Part shown: in pieces, positions 37,042-45,400 of the stretch
Numbering within the stretch: the first letter of the stretch is position 1
How the letters are laid out: every line of letters starts with the position of its first letter
From: Geobacteraceae bacterium
GTDB taxonomy: Bacteria; Desulfobacterota; Desulfuromonadia; Geobacterales; Geobacteraceae
Direction of reading: 5' to 3'
Assembly: GCA_024281055.1 (NCBI GenBank)
Contig: JAMXLF010000015.1
Coordinates: forward strand, 1-64,000
Length of the DNA stretch: 64,000 nt
Made by a program: the position numbers and the translations under genes
Notes under the pieces: generated by a model
Told to the model about the DNA's origin: nothing
Database searches by the model: none
What the model saw: the letters and a program-made list of their open reading frames with translations, nothing else

Positions 37042-37390
37042 CTAGTCGGTCATATTGTCCAGTGCATGCTCAAGCTGTCGCATCAATTCAGGGATTCTGA
37101 CCGATACAACATCCCAGATAATGTCTTCGTCAATGCCGAAGTAGTTCATGCACGACGATGTCCCGTAATCCGGCCATTTTCTTCCATTCCACGGCTGGAT
37201 ATCTGCGCCAAACGTCGGCCGGAATCTTCTTCGACGCCTCGCCGATGATTGCCAGGTTACGCATGACCGCGTCCACGGTCTTCGAATCGCGAAAGAACTC
37301 TTCGCGCCCCATGGCGCCCACGTAGTCAACGATCCGTGTGGCACAGTCGTGAATATCCTTGAAGAACAGGCGCCAGTCGCGCTCAGACAT
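37042..37390 (-). pseudogene. HEPN-domain toxin, frameshifted
   Basis: DUF86/HepT-like HEPN protein. The first frame (37390 down to 37130) reads from MSERDWRLFFKDIHDCA through the catalytic RDIVVH near residue 77, then stops after HELLRH. The natural C-terminus (YFGIDEDIIWDVVSVRIPEL to DNMTD) continues in another frame down to 37042. One extra base near 37145, around CATGAACTAC, would explain it. The intact homologue at 38045-38386 shows the expected RDKLIHQYFGVD join. The MNT partner gene overlaps it by 8 bases. Confidence 0.82.
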
Positions 37391-37688
37391 GGACCGCCTC
37401 GCGGAAGATCTTTGTCTTGAGCTCCCCTCGCACCGAGTCCTTGAGGACCAGATCTACCTTTCCCCCGACGGCGCGGCTCAGGAAGAACTTCAGCTCCATA
37501 TAGTTGTCGAATGTCTTGTGGGACTTGTCCAGTTCTACAAGGATATCGACGTCGCTCCGCTTTTTCTGCAGCTCTTTCGCATAGGAGCCGAACACAGCCA
37601 GATCGATCACGCCAAAGCGCTCGGTAAGCCCCTCCTTGCACGACCTCAGCACGGCAAGCAGCTCTTCCTTTGTCTGCACCTTTCTCAT
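37383..37688 (-). CDS. MNT-type nucleotidyltransferase antitoxin
   Basis: Minimal nucleotidyltransferase partner of HEPN toxins; MNT antitoxins can AMPylate HepT. 101 residues from the ATG at 37686-37688. The motif GSYAKELQKKRSDVDILVEL near residue 38 gives GSx10DxD with both Asp residues present. A longer start at 37721 is possible. It probably now lacks a functional partner in cis because the HEPN gene is frameshifted. Confidence 0.82.
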   Translation of the reverse strand: MRKVQTKEELLAVLRSCKEGLTERFGVIDLAVFGSYAKELQKKRSDVDILVELDKSHKTFDNYMELKFFLSRAVGGKVDLVLKDSVRGELKTKIFREAVHV

Positions 37689-37727
37689 CCGACCGTCTCC
37701 GACCCCCCTGAATGTCGCCATTCTCTC

Positions 37728-37800
37728 AAGACACATAAGATTTTATTGCTGGAATTGCTGGAATTATACAGAAATACCGCGAGAAATCAAATCTTCAGTC
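37728..37800 (-). promoter_or_regulatory. Duplicated MNT leader and promoter, copy 1
   Basis: Minus-strand TTGATT (37785-37790), 16 bases, TATAAT (37763-37768). The ~70-base stretch is nearly the same as 38697-38768 upstream of the second MNT gene. Confidence 0.72.
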
Positions 37801-37837
37801 CGGCCACACGACAGACCATGACCATGAAAAAGGTTTC

Positions 37838-38044
37838 AATCTGCCTTGATCCGTCCAATCCGTGTTGATCCGTGTGAAAGGTGTTTATCGGGCGGGGCAT
37901 TCAGCTGCCGAGGGATTTGTGGGTGCGGTGCCAGGCGAGGTGGTGCTGTGCCGGCAGGGGGGGCGGGGTTTGCGGGGAGAGCAGGAGGGCGGATTGGTCG
38001 GCTTCGAAAAAGTGTCGTTCGGCGACAAGGACGGTGAAGGGAGC
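37838..38044 (-). pseudogene. HNH endonuclease 3'-end fragment with ATCCGTGT block, repeat copy R3
   Basis: CATTCAG lies at 37898. On the minus strand FTVLVAERHFFEADQSALLL is readable, followed by an in-frame gap relative to R5 and then AQHHLAWHRTHKSLGS with a stop. The fragment joins the HEPN stop codon directly. Confidence 0.8.
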
Positions 38045-38386
38045 TCAGGAATTTGTAGCGAGAATGCCATTAATCTCCCTTTTGAGGGAGGGAAGGTCTT
38101 GGGTAATCGTCGCCCATATGGCAGCAATATCAACGCCGAAATACTGATGAATCAGCTTGTCCCGCATGCCGGCCATGTCCTTCCATGGTATATCCGGGAA
38201 CCGTTCTCTAATATCCGGGGAAAGGTTCTTCGTTGCCTCGCCGATGATCTCGAACTGGCGTATCACCGCGTCCTGAACGAGCCTTGAGTCCAAAAAGCCA
38301 CCCTGATCCATGCCCGCGACATACGCTTCGATCTGTTTGATGGCGTCCAGTATGTGACGCAGGTAGATAGTGTCGTCCTTGATCAC
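38045..38386 (-). CDS. HEPN-domain toxin (HepT-like, DUF86), intact
   Basis: 113 residues, helical. The catalytic Rx4-6H motif is RDKLIH near residue 79 in KDMAGMRDKLIHQYFGVDI. The N-terminal part has LRHILDAIKQIEAYVAG near 10 and IIGEATKNLSPDIRERFP near 47. A ribonuclease toxin neutralised by the MNT protein encoded upstream (4-base overlap at 38383-38386). Confidence 0.86.
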   Translation of the reverse strand: MIKDDTIYLRHILDAIKQIEAYVAGMDQGGFLDSRLVQDAVIRQFEIIGEATKNLSPDIRERFPDIPWKDMAGMRDKLIHQYFGVDIAAIWATITQDLPSLKREINGILATNS

Positions 38387-38670
38387 TGGTAGATCACCCT
38401 GAGTTCGGATTTGACGCGGTCTATGAGATATGGGCTGATCGCCTGCTCGGTCAGAAGATCGACCTTGATGCCGAGGCTTTCCGAAAGCTCGCGCTCGATG
38501 CGCACCAGCGTGAGCAGGCTCTTTCCGTCCGTAAATTCTACCAACAGGTCCAGATCGCTGTCGGGGCGCTCGTCCCCGCGGGCGTACGAGCCGAACAAGC
38601 CAATTTTACGCGCGCCGTATCGCCCCAAAATGGAAATCACGGTGGCTTCTATTTCCTCGCGGCTCATCAT
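38383..38670 (-). CDS. MNT-type nucleotidyltransferase antitoxin
   Basis: 95 residues. The signature GLFGSYARGDERPDSDLDLL near residue 23 contains the GS and DxD catalytic elements. Pairs with the intact HEPN gene. It is a homologue of the protein at 37383-37688, and the two share upstream leaders, so the modules arose by duplication or from a common donor. Confidence 0.87.
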   Translation of the reverse strand: MMSREEIEATVISILGRYGARKIGLFGSYARGDERPDSDLDLLVEFTDGKSLLTLVRIERELSESLGIKVDLLTEQAISPYLIDRVKSELRVIYQ

Positions 38671-38696
38671 GAAACTCCTTGTCCATCGTTTCCATC

Positions 38697-38768
38697 AAGA
38701 CACACAAGACCTTATTGACAGGAATGCTGGCATTATACAGAAATACCAAGAGAAATCAAATCTTCAGT
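38697..38768 (-). promoter_or_regulatory. Duplicated MNT leader and promoter, copy 2
   Basis: Minus-strand TTGATT (38754-38759), 16 bases, TATAAT (38732-38737). Matches 37728-37800, including GAGAAATCAAATCTTCAGTC. Confidence 0.72.
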
Positions 38769-38805
38769 CCCGTAGCGCTATAACCCAGACCATGTAAAAA
38801 GGGGT

Positions 38806-38949
38806 TCAATCCGCCTTGAGCTGTCCAATCCGTGTAAATCCGTGTGAAAGGTTTTTATCGGGCAGGGCATTCAGCAGCCGAGGAACTTGTGGGTGCGGTG
38901 CCAGGCGAGGTGCTGCTTGGCAGGCCGGTGGGCGAGGAGGGTGCGGACA
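38806..38949 (-). pseudogene. HNH endonuclease 3'-end fragment with ATCCGTGT block, repeat copy R4
   Basis: CATTCAG lies at 38868. The minus strand encodes AHRPAKQHLAWHRTHKFLG and a stop, the shortest tail together with R1. It abuts the stop of the BrnA-like antitoxin gene. Confidence 0.78.
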
Positions 38950-39225
38950 CTAGTGTCCGTGTCCCTCGTGCAGCTTCTCGTGGAGCCAGATCTTTATGAG
39001 CGACTGATAGGGGACATCCTTGCTGTTGGCGGCGGATTTGATCCCCTCCAGCAGGGAAACCGGCAACCGCAGGGAAATCGACTGGGTCGTCGGCTTCAGA
39101 TTGGGGAGGGCAACCCGTTTCGCCTGCGTCCAATCGACGTACTCGCTGGAATCATGCGTCTCCCAGAATTCCCGTTCTTCCTGCTCACTGGCGAATGCAG
39201 GGATTTTTTTACCTTGTCTTTTCAT
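38950..39225 (-). CDS. brnA: CopG/BrnA-type antitoxin
   Basis: 91 residues. The N-terminal SEQEEREFWETHDSSEYVDW (residues 13-32) and the ribbon-helix-helix part SISLRLPVSLLEGIKSAA near 49 to YQSLIKIWLHEKL near 73 match the CopG antitoxin family. It overlaps brnT by 17 bases and is the distal gene of the pair. Confidence 0.85.
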   Translation of the reverse strand: MKRQGKKIPAFASEQEEREFWETHDSSEYVDWTQAKRVALPNLKPTTQSISLRLPVSLLEGIKSAANSKDVPYQSLIKIWLHEKLHEGHGH

Positions 39226-39508
39226 AGACAGCTCGCTCCTTGCGGTGCATGTCCCGCGCTGAAATCACCCGGAGGCGGGTGTCGTCGAAGCGCAGGGTAA
39301 AGGTTATGTGCAAAAGTCTCCCCTCGTCCGTGGCGCCGAGGGCGTGGAACCGCGGCTCGTGGCTGCTGTGTCCGATATCCGCGAGCACCACGAGTGGCTC
39401 ATTGAAAAAGACCTGCTCGGCTTCCGCTTGGGAAACCCCGTGCTTCTCATTCTTGCGGGCATTACCGCTGTCCCAGTCAAAGGCCGTTATCCGGTGCAGG
39501 TCAATCAT
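39209..39508 (-). CDS. brnT: BrnT-type ribonuclease toxin
   Basis: 99 residues. BrnT signatures: FDWDSGNARKNEKHGVSQAEAEQVF (residues 10-34, broken here into FDWD, N-KHGVS and A-VF parts), RFHALGATDEGRLLHITFTLR near 53, and the ending ISARDMHRKERAVYE near 82. RelE-like RNase fold. Upstream of brnA, as is usual for this pair. Confidence 0.88.
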   Translation of the reverse strand: MIDLHRITAFDWDSGNARKNEKHGVSQAEAEQVFFNEPLVVLADIGHSSHEPRFHALGATDEGRLLHITFTLRFDDTRLRVISARDMHRKERAVYEKTR

Positions 39509-39510
39509 AA

Positions 39511-39533
39511 TTGTATACTACCATAATATACAA
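39511..39533 (-). promoter_or_regulatory. Operator of brnTA
   Basis: The inverted repeat TTGTATA-9-TATACAA lies immediately upstream of brnT and would cover its promoter. Typical of BrnTA autorepression. Confidence 0.65.
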
Positions 39534-39548
39534 ACAGAAACAAGTGAG

Positions 39549-39979
39549 ACAAGACCAGCACACGGATGGACACGGATTTAACGGATAAAATCAGATCAAT
39601 CGAAAAACTGCCTGTTACAGCAAACCCAGATGAAGGGTTTTATCCGCCTTGATCCGTCCGATCCGTGTAAATCCGTGTGAAAGATGTTTATCGGGCAGGG
39701 CATTCAGTTGCCGAGGGACTTGTGGGTGCGGTGCCAGGCGAGATGCTGCCGGGCGGGCCGGTGGGCGGGGTTTGCGGGGAGGGTGATTTTTCGGTCTTTC
39801 AGGCGGGCGAGCAGGAGGGCGGATTCGCCGGCTTCGGAGAAGTGCCGTTCGGCGACGAAGACGGTGTAGTCGTCGCTGATGGACCAGAGGCCGTTGTCGA
39901 AGAGCCAGTGGGCGTTTTTGGAAAGGGCGATGCCGTTGGTCAGGTCGTTGTTGCGGCTACGGGCGAACTCTGTAGTTGA
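39549..39979 (-). pseudogene. HNH endonuclease 3'-end fragment with ATCCGTGT block, repeat copy R5 (longest)
   Basis: CATTCAG lies at 39701. The minus strand from about 39976 to 39696 is open and reads NDLTNGIALSKNAHWLFDNG, then a variable part, then HRPARQHLAWHRTH, KSLGN and a stop, about 93 codons. This is the C-terminal half of an HNH endonuclease, aligning with NDDVRNGMALCRTCHWGFDE onward in the protein at 41038-42021. The 5' part, including the catalytic HNH core, is missing and replaced by the end of the Mrr-type gene. The left part (39549-39700) is the ATCCGTGT inverted repeat seen at R0. Confidence 0.85.
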
Positions 39980-41014
39980 CTATTCTGCCTTGTAAATTAG
40001 CGTCTGTTTGCACCGGGGATACCGGACACATCCCCAAAACTGCTCCCCGGCGTTTCGGCCTTTTTTCGACTCCCGCAGTTTCATCTTGATGTCGCACTGA
40101 GGACAAGTAGGCGTCCGACAATCGCCTTCCAACGCGATTTCCAGGAGCCTTTGTTGCTTTTCCTCGGGCAGTTTGCGGATATACTCGAGAAATTTCCAAC
40201 CGGGGATCAGCATGATTTTCTCTTTGGCAAATTCTTCAGCCTCCGAGGTAAATGTTCCTGATGTAATCAACATGCCATTTTTGATCTTCTCGGCAGCCAT
40301 GACACCGTATAGCTCACGTACCGGCTTTACGCCAACCCTATAGGTATTCCAAGCTTTACACTGGACGATGCCCTGAAAGGCATCAGTCCCCCGCTTCGTC
40401 ACACGGATATCGACACCGCCGTCCGCGCCCACCTTTGTTTCATGGGCGTCATATCCAGTCATGGTCAGGAATTCCCGAGTGACAGTCTCGAATCGCTTCC
40501 ACTCGATCATCTGCAGGACTGACTCACTCCAATGCTGAGGTAAAGGTTCAGCATGGGGGGGCTCGGCTACCGGATCACTGAATCCCTTTGAAAGCTCGTG
40601 CTGGAAATTCTGCTTGGCTGCGCTGTATGAGGCCGCATGTGGCATCGAAGCAGGAAGTTCCGTCGACACTCGTTTTCTGGGAGCCGGTGCAGCATCAAGG
40701 TGGTTTGACACAAAGATACCGTTTTGCATCTTTCGATACCCGTTTATACCCGAAAGGATGGCAGCAAAGACAAACGTGCCGGGTAAAATAATTTGGCCAA
40801 ACATCGCCAGCGTTGTAACCATGCCGTTGGCAACCGCGTTTCCCATTTGTCCTGGTGTCACCGTCTTCGGCATTATAGGGCGCGAGGATATTGCGTGGAG
40901 TATCACAAACGAAAGAAGCCCCAACAAAAGACACCCCCACCACGGGAGTCGGCTCGCCAGAATGATCAGATCTTCGAATGGACTTGTGCGCTGAGATCGG
41001 CTTCTTCTACCCAT
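39980..41014 (-). CDS. Membrane-anchored Mrr-type restriction endonuclease with zinc finger
   Basis: 344 residues from the ATG at 41012-41014. Two hydrophobic spans lie near residues 24-45 and 65-90, so the enzyme is probably anchored with its nuclease in the cytoplasm. The Mrr-like PD-(D/E)xK core follows: WKRFETVTREFLTMTGYDAHETKVGADGGVDI (residues ~170-200, the Asp) and GIVQCKAW near 215 (the QxK). A C-terminal topoisomerase-type zinc ribbon, CPQCDIKMKLRESKKGR to FWGCVRYPRC, ends the protein. Mrr relatives cut modified DNA; the target here is unknown. Confidence 0.82.
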   Translation of the reverse strand: MGRRSRSQRTSPFEDLIILASRLPWWGCLLLGLLSFVILHAISSRPIMPKTVTPGQMGNAVANGMVTTLAMFGQIILPGTFVFAAILSGINGYRKMQNGIFVSNHLDAAPAPRKRVSTELPASMPHAASYSAAKQNFQHELSKGFSDPVAEPPHAEPLPQHWSESVLQMIEWKRFETVTREFLTMTGYDAHETKVGADGGVDIRVTKRGTDAFQGIVQCKAWNTYRVGVKPVRELYGVMAAEKIKNGMLITSGTFTSEAEEFAKEKIMLIPGWKFLEYIRKLPEEKQQRLLEIALEGDCRTPTCPQCDIKMKLRESKKGRNAGEQFWGCVRYPRCKQTLIYKAE

Positions 41015-41037
41015 TGAAAATATCCTTTCAGTAAGGG

Positions 41038-42021
41038 TTACATCCGCCACTGCCACCGGTGCTTGGCAAGATACTCCTGCGCCGGCCAAAGATCACGATC
41101 TACAGGCGGGATGATGCCGCGGCCAGAAAGCATGGAAAGCAGGCCGGGGAAGTTTGGGTCGATGCCGATGGCGCGGGAGGTGATGACCGTGTAGTTGTCA
41201 GACACGCCGAGCATCCCTTCGTCGAAGCCCCAGTGGCAGGTGCGGCAAAGGGCCATGCCGTTGCGAACGTCGTCGTTCCGGCTCTCTCGCCATGGGACGA
41301 TGTGGGCCGCCTCCACCACCGTGTGGCCGTCTGGCGTGACGATGCGAATGCCGCACAGGGCGCAGCGATGGTCGTAGGCCGTGGTCACCACCTTACGGAA
41401 CGCCTGGTCACGCGCCGCCGGACGATAGTTGTCCGCCTCCACGATCTCTTTCACCAACGGCATGTGGGCCTGCTCCTCCAGCAGCCGGCTGTACTCGAAC
41501 GCCTCCCGGTTGATGACCGACTGCTCCCGCAACTGCGCCGACGCCTCTGCCGAAAAGCAGGAGAAGAGTAGCGTTTCCCGCAGCGCTTCCCGTCCCTCCC
41601 CGCTCTGCATAAGCTGAAACAATCCGTCGTCCAGTTTCGCGCCCAGGGCGTACTTGCGCAGGTAGCTGACGGAGGAGGTGTTGTTGATGTCCACGTCGGT
41701 AATGGCTTTGTCCGGCTGGGGGACCAGTTCCCAGAATGGTTCGCGGGAGAGGCGGGAGAAAGGGAAGGCAATGCTGCTGGTCTGGCTTAAGGGGACGATC
41801 CGCCGCCAGTAGAGGTTGAACAGCTCGTTCAACTCTATCAAGTCGCCGGTGACATCGATGAATCGGGAGGTTATGGCACCCCGAGCAACCAAATCCAGTA
41901 CAGACAGAAGCAGGATGGGCTTATGAGGAGCGCGCTTCTTCGTGCTTTCGGTCCACATCTGCCCCGGCGCCCTGTTGAGTCTGGCAAACTGCTTGATATA
42001 GGTTTCGAGCTCCGTCATCAT
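41038..42021 (-). CDS. HNH endonuclease (defence-type)
   Basis: 327 residues. The N-terminal ~190 residues contain RAPHKPILLLSVLDLV near 31 (a DUF-like restriction-associated region). The C-terminal zinc-binding HNH core has CALCGIRI near 220, VEAAHIVPW near 235 and NGMALCRTCHWGFDEG near 251. The last part, SDNYTVITSRAIG to AKHRWQW, is the region duplicated as fragments R1-R5. Its ATGATGA start overlaps the HIT stop, so it belongs to one operon with HIT and the helicase. Confidence 0.88.
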   Translation of the reverse strand: MMTELETYIKQFARLNRAPGQMWTESTKKRAPHKPILLLSVLDLVARGAITSRFIDVTGDLIELNELFNLYWRRIVPLSQTSSIAFPFSRLSREPFWELVPQPDKAITDVDINNTSSVSYLRKYALGAKLDDGLFQLMQSGEGREALRETLLFSCFSAEASAQLREQSVINREAFEYSRLLEEQAHMPLVKEIVEADNYRPAARDQAFRKVVTTAYDHRCALCGIRIVTPDGHTVVEAAHIVPWRESRNDDVRNGMALCRTCHWGFDEGMLGVSDNYTVITSRAIGIDPNFPGLLSMLSGRGIIPPVDRDLWPAQEYLAKHRWQWRM

Positions 42022-42413
42022 TTCTTCCAGTAAGGTGCCTTTTCAGGCATGATCCACCGCACCCCGCCGCGCGGGTCTTCCGTGTCGCCGGTGTAGCGCG
42101 GGATTAGGTGGATGTGCAGGTGCATGATAGTCTGGCCGGCGGCAGTGCCGTCGTTGATGCCGATGTTGAAACCGTCGGGGCTTCTCTCTTTCAGCAAAAG
42201 CTGACGTATTTCGGTCAGCAGGTCGAGCATTGCCGCCTGCTCTTCACCGGTTGCTTCGAAGAAGGAGGCAATGTGCCGCTTAGGGACTATCAGGCTATGG
42301 CCCGGCGTCACGGGGAAGCCGTCATAGATAGCCATTGCGTGGTCGTTGGCAACGATGACTCGGGATTTGTCCGGATTGCAAAAGGGGCAGATGTGATGAT
42401 TGGCGATCTCCAT
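42018..42413 (-). CDS. HIT-family hydrolase in the helicase/HNH operon
   Basis: 131 residues. CPFCNPDKSRV near 9 (zinc-binding Cys pair), TPGHSLIVPKRHIASFF near 36 and the HIT motif MHLHIHLIPRY near 96. Relatives hydrolyse AMP or other nucleotide conjugates. Placed between the PLD-helicase gene (47-base gap) and HNH gene (overlap), an arrangement that suggests it is part of the same system. Confidence 0.88.
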   Translation of the reverse strand: MEIANHHICPFCNPDKSRVIVANDHAMAIYDGFPVTPGHSLIVPKRHIASFFEATGEEQAAMLDLLTEIRQLLLKERSPDGFNIGINDGTAAGQTIMHLHIHLIPRYTGDTEDPRGGVRWIMPEKAPYWKK

Positions 42414-42460
42414 TTGTCATTGTCTCATGTCTGGGGCTGACCCCGCACTTTCTTGCTCAC

Positions 42461-45400
42461 CTATCCACCCCGCCGATTATCCTCAAACATCTCCACCGGC
42501 ATGGCATACCTGAGCCGCCAGACCATCTTGATCGGCCGCTCGCTCTCATAACTCACCATATCCACCGGTCCAAGGTAGGTGAACGGCACCGTCACATTGT
42601 TCCGCTTCTTCTGCCCACGGGCAAAGACCAGAATCGTGTAACCCCGCTCCTGATGGTGAATCAGGTTCCGCCCGTCGGCGTGGTGCTGGGCGGTGTTGGC
42701 CTGTGACTCCCAGTGCAGCAGTTCCCGGCTGATGGGGTAATCCGCATACATGGTGCTGGGGGAGAACTCCTTTTCCGTCTTCTGGAAGGTCACCAGCAGG
42801 GCATAGGCCTTGATGTCGGCAAAGTGGAACGAACCGACCCCGGTTTGACCGGCGCTTTCCAGATTGGCCCGGCCAAAGGCGGCTTGGATCTCCTTGTTGC
42901 CGTACTGGGCGTGCAGCTCCAGCGGCACGGTAGCCGGAAACTCCAGAGAGGTTCCTGCTACCTCGGTGCTATCCAGCGACCAGGCCAGTATCTCATCCAG
43001 ATCGGCGCAGACCGTTGGGTTGGCAGCCAGTCGTTGGAAGGCATCCGCCAGCGACGCTACCCCCACTTTCACCGCCTTATCCCCCCAGATACGGTAATAG
43101 AGCAGCATGGCCGATAAACCGGACAGCTCAAGCGCCTCAGCCACCTGTCCGGCCGCAAGCATGGTCAGCATCTGCCGCAGCAGTGCCGCTTCCCGTGGCC
43201 CATTGATGAAGGCGGCCCGGAGCAGCGCTTTCTTCAGGCGCGCCAGATCGGGATCGACCGGGATCGGTGCCAGTTGGGCCTTGGCTTTCCACTCGCTCCA
43301 CGATTCCTTGGCCAGCAGCACCTCCGGCTCATAATCGTGGTAGCGGATAAAGTTGCCAAAGGTGAGCTCCTGACCCGTTTCGTTTGTAAAGGTCTGGAGC
43401 CGGTCCGGCACCTGAACGGCCAGCCGGCCGAGGTTTTCATGGATGTTCTCCAACACATACTGGCGGGAGAGCCGATCGAGCTGGATGGCGCAGCCGGCCG
43501 GGAGGTGGGGGAAATCCTGCTCCACTTCCTTGTCGATGGAGAAGCGGTGCCGGGGGAGAAGCGCTTTCAGTTTGGTGTCGATGCGGTAGCGGCGGTGGGC
43601 CTGACCGACAAAGTCGAGCACGGTGAGGCAGTCCTTCTCCGGGGCATGGCGCAGGCCGCGGCCGAGCTGCTGGAGAAAGACCGTCAGGCTCTCGGTGGGG
43701 CGCAGGAAGAGGACGGTGTTAATCTCCGGCACGTCCACCCCTTCACTCAGCTTGTCCACAGTGAAGAGGAAGGTGAGCTGGCCGTTCTTCAGCCGGGCCA
43801 GCAGGTCAGCACACTGGTCGCTGTCGCTATTGGAGGTAAAAGCGGCTGACGGGATGCCGTGCTGGCTGAACTGCTCGGCCATGTATTCGGCATGGCGGAT
43901 AGTGACGCAGAAGCCGATCCCCTTGAGGCTCGCCACGTCCGGCTCGTAGCAGTGCAGGGCGGTGATGATCGCCGCCACCCGCTGGCGGGCGCGAGCCGGG
44001 TCTAGCACGTAGACATTCTCCAACGCGGCAGCATCGTACTTGCCGCTCTTCCAGAACTGGTCGCCGTTGATAGCGATGGGGTCGGCAATGCCGAAGTAGT
44101 GGAACGGGCAGAGAAGCTTTTCCTCCAGCGCTTCGGGGAGGCGGATCTCGGCGGCAAAGCGGTTGCCGAAGTCGGCGGCCACGTTGTCGCCGTCCATCCG
44201 CTCCGGGGTAGCAGTGAGGCCGAGGAGAATCTGCGGGGTGAAGTGGTCGAATATGGGGCGATAGCTGCTGGCGGTGCCGTGGTGGGCCTCGTCAACGACG
44301 ATGTAGTCGTAGAAGCCTCTCCCTACCTGCTCCCAGAGCCGGCGGGAGGCGAGCATGCCAACGGAGCAGAAGAGGTGCTCCAGGCGGGTGGCTTCAAAGG
44401 GGCCGACCTGCAGCTCGCCGAAGTTCTGGTCCCGCAGGATATTGCGGAAGGTGCCGAGCGCCTGCTGGAGAATCTCCTGCCGGTGGGCAAGAAAGAGCAG
44501 CCGCGCCTGGCGCTGGCGCTGGTCAAAGAAGCGCTTGAAGTCGAAGGCCGCCACCACGGTCTTGCCGGTGCCGGTGGCGGCAATGACCAGATTGCGCCAG
44601 CGGTCGTGGGCGCTCCGCTCCCGCTCCAGCGCCTCCAGAATCCGCTCCTGAAACGGGTGCGGGGTAAGATCGAAGAAGACCGGCGGGCCGCTGGCATCTC
44701 TGTTTTTGGCGCGGGCCAGGGCACTGCGAAACTGCTCCGGGTCAAAGGGGGCAAACTCCCGGCTGTTCCAGTAGGTCTCGAACTCGACAGAGAACTTCTC
44801 CAGCACATGGGCCATGTCCTGGGCGGTGACTTTCAGGTTCCACTCCAACCCGCTGGTGATGGCCGCCTGGGACATGTTGGCCGAACCGATGTAGGCGGTG
44901 GTGAAGCCGCTCTGGCGCCGGAAATGGTAGGCCTTGGCATGGAGCCGGGTCCGCTCGGTGTCGTAGGAGACCCGCACCTGCACATTGGGGAGCTTGGCCA
45001 GCCACTCCACCGCGGGGGCATCGGACGCCCCCATGTAGGAGGTTGTAATCAGCCGCACCGGCACCTGCCGGTCGCGCAGGTCCTCAAAGGCCGGCATCAG
45101 CAGCCGCAGGCCCGACCATTTGATGAACGACACCAAAATGTCCACACCGTCGGCGGAGCGCATCTCCTCCAGCAGTTCATGAGCCAGTTGCGGTTCCTGA
45201 GGGGAGCCGGTAAAGAGGCTGCTTTCGGCAAGGGAAGTGTGGGGTCGGGGGAGGCCGGATTGGCCATAATTTGGAGGTGTAATTTCGAGGAGAAGCGGCT
45301 TCTTTTCCGGGACGAGGCGATGCTTTTCAAGGTGCCTACGACCCGGGTCGCTGGCAACCTGAGCTAGAATTCGGTTGCAGAGCACCAACCTCTGTTCAGG

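Noticed and set aside
36093-40000. Reading the repeat array as a chromosomal integron
   Set aside because: No integron integrase is present, and the repeats do not show attC-style paired core sites. Repeat identity lies in an HNH coding tail.
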